Origin: Myrica gale | Lineage: Eukaryota > Streptophyta > Magnoliopsida > Fagales > Myricaceae | NCBI GenBank assembly: GCA_963930655.1 | Contig: OZ005617.1 | Span: 20,324,068-20,388,067 of the forward strand | DNA: 64,000 nucleotides | Reading direction: 5' to 3' | Shown here: piece by piece, positions 59,501-64,000 of the stretch | How the letters are laid out: the number at the start of each line of letters is the position of its first letter | Position numbering within the stretch: the stretch's first letter is position 1 | Translations under genes and position numbers: made by a program | Notes under the pieces: generated by a model | The model's input: only the letters and a program-made list of their open reading frames with translations | Databases searched by the model: none | Told to the model about the DNA's origin: nothing

Positions 59501-62500
59501 TTGTTGTAGCAAATACAAATTACAATAATCAGTCAGAAACTAACCTTGTTGCAGCAAACACAAATTACACACTAAATTACGTTGTTGCTTGCAGAGAGCC
59601 CTAACCTACATGCACATGAACAAAGAAACAAATCCCAAGATCAATTGATACGTATAACATGTGTAGAGACTTTTAAACAACATAAATGACTATTCTCCCT
59701 ACAATATGTCGGCATTTCAAGTGACATTTCTTTGGGACCACAAAAATGTCTCAAACACTTTAGTCACTCCAAGACAGAAATGAATACTACTTTAAGATGA
59801 CAACAACATTCTATGACCCACTACTCAATTATTAAAACAATATTCAACTCATAACAAAGCAACTTTTTCCAATAAATAGAGGAAATTTCACAATATTGTC
59901 AGAAAGGTGGGAAACATACCACTCGGGTTGCACAAAGGGCTACAACAACACAGATAGCACTAGGGACTATGTGATGAATCGAAAACCCAAACCCAAATGA
60001 AGACGTGCGACGACAACGACAACGACAAGGTGTCACGGCTGGGTGTCGGGGTCACGGCTGGGTGTCGGGGACCACAATAGAAACTAGGGCTTTTGAAAAT
60101 AATTGGGGAAAGGGAGAGGGAGTACGGGTAAAAATTCCTCCACCTATCGTTTTTATATTTTTACCCAGTAAACATACGGGCATTTTTGTTGTTTTTATTT
60201 ACTTGTTCTTTTACTTTGCCGTTTATTGACTAACGAATCCAAAGGGTGTCGTTTTGTCACAGACAATTGTCGTTTTGCCACCGTGGCCCATGAAGCTGAC
60301 GTGGAGGTACAGCCTGGATAAATTAGACACGTGTCCCCTTCTGGTTGGACATGACGTGTATAGACGTTAGTTTCAGTAACGGGAATAGACGGAAGGACTA
60401 TTTTGACAAAATCATGAAACCTAGGGACTACCTGTGATAAATGAGAAAACCCAAGGACTATTTTGTAAAGTTATTAAAACCCAAGGACGAAAAAGGTCAT
60501 TAACCCTTTTTTATTCAACATAAATTCTCTCTCTATACTTTTTCACATAACTCCAATACTTTTTTATTCAACAATTACATCAAATCATTTCTCTCTCCAC
60601 TTTACACAAACATTAATAAAACACTATTCAACATAAATATTCACAACTTCTCTAAAATCCTACATTTTTACTCAAGCCGAACATAACCATAGTTTACTAC
60701 GTAATTACCTTGCAATATCAAACTTCTCAATCATCAATTATCAAAACAGTGATTTAAATCTTTTAAGTTTTGAAAATCTTCTATGTATGCTCTCATCTAA
60801 ATTAGGTTTTAAGTCGAAAAAAAATATATAAAAGGATCGAAATGTCCGTCCAAGATAAAATTATTATAAATATTAAAAAGTAAAAAATGATATTTAAAAA
60901 CAATAATATTTTTTAAATAAATCTATTGAAATTTTTATTTATTTTTTAAAAGTTTATCTTGGAGGGACATTTAGGTCATTTTACTTGTTTTTTTATCCTA
61001 CATTGAAAAGTTTCAAAAATAAAAAACATAAATAGAGGTTTTGATAGTTGAGGAGCCAGATTGTTTTTGCTCTATAATTAATTAGTTATGAAGCAAACTA
61101 TGATTTTTCCCTAGTGACATATTTATTGTTTTAGTTTCACCCACTTAATTGGGCCCATCAATTTCAATGGAAGAATCACAAGAGTTGGACGAGAAACAAA
61201 GAAAAACAAGTAGAAGAATGACATTTCATCATTTTGGTATTATATCTGACCTTTACAATCTTCTCTTACGAAGAAATCTCATGTGCCTCTCTCGCATGGC
61301 ATGGCGAGCAAAAAAGGGCAAGAAATAGAATTGGTCATGTCCATGGTTCACACGGCAGTCTTAAAATGTGACTACTTCAACTAATTATCTCAGCCCCAGG
61401 GCTGGAATGGAAGGTTTAAAAAAAAAAGGTTCATACTTTCAGTGTATTTTGTAGCTTAAACATCCAATGGGGCGACAAAAGGTTGATTGTTTTGATCTGC
61501 TTCTATGCATATATTCTCCTCGTAATCTCATTTAACCAGTGGGAATTCTATCATGTACGATGGACTTTGAATTTTATGTCATTGGAGTGAGTATACAAGC
61601 TGCAGGAGCCGAGAGGCCATTTAGCATAGAGCACAAATAAAATCCTAGCAAGAATTGTGTCCGGCGACTACCATCACCGTTGTGTAAACACTGTGGAGAA
61701 CTTGGGTGATGTTAGTTGCTGATCTTTGAGCAGCCATTTATTAGCACCTTAAATTATGACATAGAATTTTATCCTTCCACAAAACTGATATTGTATGTGA
61801 GCAATTTCAGTACAGAATTGAACCACAATCCTAACGACAATCCACCTCTTGGCTCCTAATATCCTCCCAGTAGTTCAATTGAATCATTTTAAATTGACAA
61901 AAATAGGGGTAACGGATGAAACAAACCTACACTTCAAAATATCCCGAACATCTTTAGTATGTGAGTCTTCTTTTTCATGATTGCTTGTTTATTGTGGAAT
62001 TTCGTTGCAGGGGGGTTTACACACTGGATGTTGACGGTGTAATCCCAGAAGACCTATGGACTTTAAATTTCCTCACCGATCTGTATGGTTTCTTCTCTGC
62101 ATGTTTGTTTACTTCAGTTTGGGATAACTAATGGTTACCTTCTTTCTCATGCAAGCTAGGATAAACTTGAAATAGAGGTGAAAGATATCGACTAGCAGAA
62201 ATTTATTCTAGATGTGGTGTTCTTTTCTACAATGGTCCATTTGCACTATATACTGTCTAAATAAGCTAAACTCTTCCGTTGCTTATAGGAATTTGGCCCA
62301 AAATTACTTGACTGGTAACCTGTCTGCATCAATCGGCAATCTAACTCGCATGCAATACCTGTGAGCACACCCTAAATTTTCATTTGAAGCCTTTAGGACA
62401 TAGTATATCTCATATTGATTAACCTTTCCGTTCTTTTGAACTTTAATAAATAGGGACATTGGCCATAACTCGCTATCCGGGGAGCTTCCAAAGGAACTTG

Positions 62501-62525
62501 GAAATCTTACGGATTTAAGAGTTCT
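53553..62525 (+). CDS. LRR-malectin receptor-like kinase, copy D (5' part, transposon-loaded introns)
   Basis: Exons: 53553-53655 (signal peptide MAELPAVFIFAFC.., cleavage likely after ELAQA), 54956-55151 (LRR N-terminal domain: FQQWGLEAQSGEWNISGELC, CNCSQSSDNNRSTCHITEL), 62011-62082 (TLDVDGVIPEDLWTLNFLTD), 62289-62360 and 62454-62525 (LRRs). Together 515 bases stay in one frame with no stop, unlike copy B. An upstream in-frame ATG exists at 53472; 53553 is chosen because the signal peptide begins there. Intron 2 (6.9 kb) contains a 5-kb MULE and a MITE lies in intron 1. A Copia element starts in intron 5 at 62669, beyond which the gene is not visible. Whether it is expressed depends on splicing across these inserts and on unseen exons. 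Confidence 0.8.
54499..54745. mobile_element. Foldback MITE with 11-bp TSD in intron 1 of copy D
   Basis: CTGAAAGTGTA flanks both sides (54488-54498, 54746-54756); copy B has a single uninterrupted GTCTGAAAGTGTAGGGGACA at the same place. The arms pair over most of their length (GTTATTGTGTGAGTG with CACTCACACAATAAC, TTATAAGTT with AACTTATAA, CACGTCAATT with AATTGACGTG). TSD length suggests a Mutator-type MITE. Confidence 0.8.
55152..55436. other. Start of intron 2 of copy D, disrupted MITE half
   Basis: After the donor at 55152 comes intron sequence like that of copy B, then an AT-rich MITE-like half (from about 55309, GGTTCGTTTTCAC). Its other half seems to resume at 60516-60690 (ending CCGAACATAACC), so the MULE probably landed inside a MITE. 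Confidence 0.45.
55696..55840 (+). repeat. Diverged second TIR-like repeat of the MULE
   Basis: GGGTTAATGATCATATTCGT, CTCATTTATCACAGGTAGTC and TTGATTTTGTCAAAATAAT repeat the first 120 or so bases of the left TIR with changes. It occurs only on this side. Confidence 0.75.
56690..59302 (-). pseudogene. MURA-type MULE transposase (frameshifted)
   Basis: DNA-cutting enzyme of Mutator-like elements. Minus-strand order: N-terminal region from ATG 59302 (MVVLTVFVHHGGF), acidic linker, MuDR-type domain (EVGLMFNNCEQFKSALRTYA, TCGSHHINKKTSIKWLAQRY); transposase core (RPIISVDACFLKGDFPGQLL, FMSDRQK); intron 57777-57693; then CIRHLHANFKDKGYKGK; SWIM finger (ECGCGRWKLNGIPCPHAISA); basic PRRPRKK. A further exon near 56720-56880 gives a zinc-knuckle-like CGNCGAAGHNARRS whose last Cys is Ser. 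At about 58240 the frame shifts within a G6 run between HLGG and RGEVAREYM, so one product cannot be read through without a correction or sequencing error. Otherwise it is nearly full length. Confidence 0.85.
60516..62010. other. Rest of intron 2 of copy D
   Basis: Non-coding. From about 61080 to 62010 it is highly similar to intron 2 of copy B (19900-20808), for example AATTGGGCCCATCAATTTC and GGGGCGACAAAAGGTTGATT. The intron was therefore present before the two copies duplicated. Confidence 0.7.
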
Positions 62526-62668
62526 GTAAGTAATTTTCATTATGACTTTGTTTGTCATCTTTGTCAGCTTGTTGTTTCTGATTTGTTTACAGACAGGGAA
62601 GGTCTTCCTGAAATCCAGCCTTTTCTTCTCGCTGCCTTTTTCTTTTGATGGAAATAGGTTTAACAAAG

Positions 62669-62875
62669 TGTATAGAAATCCCGAAGATTGTAGAAATCAC
62701 AACGATTGTGGTGTAATTAGGATTAGTGATTGAGGAAATATTCGATGCATCTCATTTAGACAAATTTAGGAGATTGTTTCCTTATTTGTGTATCGCTATT
62801 GTTTTCTAAATAGGAGCATATATCATGTACAACAATTCATTCGAGGAAATATAGAAAGATTTTTTCCTGTTTTCA
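62669..62875 (+). mobile_element. 5' LTR of a Copia retrotransposon
   Basis: Starts TGTATAGAAATCCC and ends CCTGTTTTCA (207 bp), followed directly by TGGTATCAAAGCCAGG, a one-mismatch initiator-Met-tRNA primer-binding site. It interrupts copy D intron sequence right after TTTAACAAAG, where copy A continues TGTTCCCAC. Confidence 0.85.
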
Positions 62876-64000
62876 TGGTATCAAAGCCAGGTTGCACTAG
62901 CTATCAATGACGGAAGCCACCGTCGATAGCGAAGGATTGGTCACGACTACCAATCCCACTCGGGAAACACCTGCAGTGTCCACCATGGGCTCCAATGGTC
63001 TTGAAAATCCTTCCTTCCAACTCACAGTGGAGAAACTCAACGGGAAAAGCTTTCGGGAATGGGCTCAGTCGATCAAACTTGTCCTCGATGGCAAAGGAAA
63101 GCTTGGGTATCTTACCGGCAAGACGAAACAACAACCCTCTACTGACGCTGTCTCTCTGGTGAAATGGCGGTCGAAGAATTCGATGGTTATCGCTTGGATG
63201 GTAAATTCTATGATATCCTCCATCGGGAAGACGTATCTGTTCTTATCGACAACAAAGGATGTCTGGGATGCCGTTTGGGAGACCTACTAAGATGTCGGAA
63301 ACTCCTCACAGGTCTTCGATATCAAAACCCGCTTATGGCAGATGAAACAAGGGGAGAAAGACGTCACCGATTATTACATGGAGATGTCAGCACTCTTGCA
63401 GGAGCTCGATCTAAGCTATGACGGCGAATGAGAGTGTTCTAGAGACAGTGCTCGGTATAAAAAGAAGCTGGAGACAGATTTTTCGAGTTCCTTGCTGGTC
63501 TCAACAGAGAACTGGACGATGTGAGAGGCCTAATCCTTGGCTGACGTTTACTACCTTCGACGCGAGAAGTTTTCGTTGAAGTATGACGTGAGGAGCATCC
63601 AGGAGAGTTATGTTGCTGGAGAAGAATATCGTTGGGCCTAATTCGTCTGGGTTTGAAATGTCAGCTTTGGTATCTAAAGGCCCAAGCACTGGCACTGGGT
63701 CAAACCCAAAACAACCAAGAAATAAACGTTGGTGCGACCGACCTCTGTCGCAAATCTGGTCATACAAAGGATATTTATTGGGAACTCCACGGGAAGCCTG
63801 CAGATTGGAAATCGAGGTAGGGCCATCGCACTCCGGGTTGTCAGGCCACTCTCGAGCACCCATCAGTGCCATCCCAACCAGCACACGACGTCTCTACTAG
63901 TGGCTTTAGTTCTGCATAACTGGAACAATTACACAAATTATTTTCCAGTTTCCAAACCTTGGGTCAGTCTTCCCAGAATATTGCTCCGTGCTCTCAGTAA
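62876..64000 (+). mobile_element. Copia internal region, decayed gag
   Basis: The primer-binding site at 62876 is followed by gag from ATG 62907: NPSFQLTVEKLNGKSFREWA, LVLDGKGKLGYLTGK, TYLFLSTTKDVWDAVWETY, the usual Copia gag N-terminal (UBN2-like) domain. After a stop at 63290 the frame resumes elsewhere (FDIKTRLWQMKQGEKDVTDY, ELDLSYDGE), with further breaks. A degenerate zinc knuckle (CRKSGHTKDIYWELHGKPAD, second Cys lost) lies at 63740-63818. Protease, integrase and reverse transcriptase would be to the right of the window. Non-autonomous by its lesions. Confidence 0.85.

Larger units (their letters stand above)
55437..60506 (-). mobile_element. MULE (Mutator-like transposon) with 239-bp identical TIRs
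   Basis: TIRs 55437-55675 and 60268-60506 are, as read by eye, identical inverted copies starting GGGTTAATGACC. They are flanked by the 9-bp duplication TTTTTTATT (55428-55436, 60507-60515). The element carries a MURA-type transposase on the minus strand. A second diverged TIR-like copy follows the left TIR (55696-55840). It sits in intron 2 of copy D. Identical TIRs imply a young insertion. Confidence 0.93.

Overview
The window is nuclear DNA of a flowering plant, most likely a eudicot. Short exons with GT..AG introns encode plant-specific leucine-rich-repeat (LRR) receptor kinases, and the rest is AT-rich sequence full of plant transposons (hAT, MULE, Copia, L1-type LINE, MITEs). No bacterial, viral or organellar gene block and no convincing RNA gene was seen.

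The backbone is a tandem array of four paralogous LRR-malectin receptor-like kinases (LRR-VIII-2 group, like the Arabidopsis At1g56130/At1g53430 family), all on the + strand. Copy A (149-11145) lacks its first exons only because the window starts inside it. Its 21 visible exons join in one open frame of 909 codons with all kinase motifs. Copy B (17465-27452) has a signal peptide and the LRR exons, but carries a +1 frameshift, a -1 frameshift and a malectin exon cut after 25 bases. Copy C (34601-42938) starts at its malectin exon and runs to the kinase C terminus, but a hAT element sits inside the kinase exon just before the HRD motif. Copy D (53553-62525) has its first five exons in frame, with a MULE in intron 2 and a Copia retrotransposon in intron 5; its remainder lies beyond the window.

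Between and inside these copies, the mobile elements are often readable to the base from their target-site duplications (TSDs). They include a Pack-MULE-like element (25087-26965, TSD TGCATATAG), a decayed LINE (27950-31743), and a hAT carrying four exons of a plastid ClpR-type gene (38313-41483, TSD GGAGTCAC). There is a second hAT with a BED-finger transposase remnant (44557-49784, TSD GCGTTAAC), which itself contains a probable solo LTR with an array of the palindrome GTGTCGACAC at exact 21-bp steps. Upstream of copy D are a short hAT (51336-52161, TSD CGTGGTAG) and a duplicated promoter segment. A MULE with 239-bp identical terminal inverted repeats (TIRs) lies at 55437-60506 (TSD TTTTTTATT), and a Copia 5' end closes the window at 62669.

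The array reads as a receptor cluster with one intact gene, while its paralogs are being broken, fused and rearranged by transposons. Copies B and C could be spliced in phase across a 9.7-kb intron, so a chimeric transcript is possible, although lesions in both halves argue against a working receptor.
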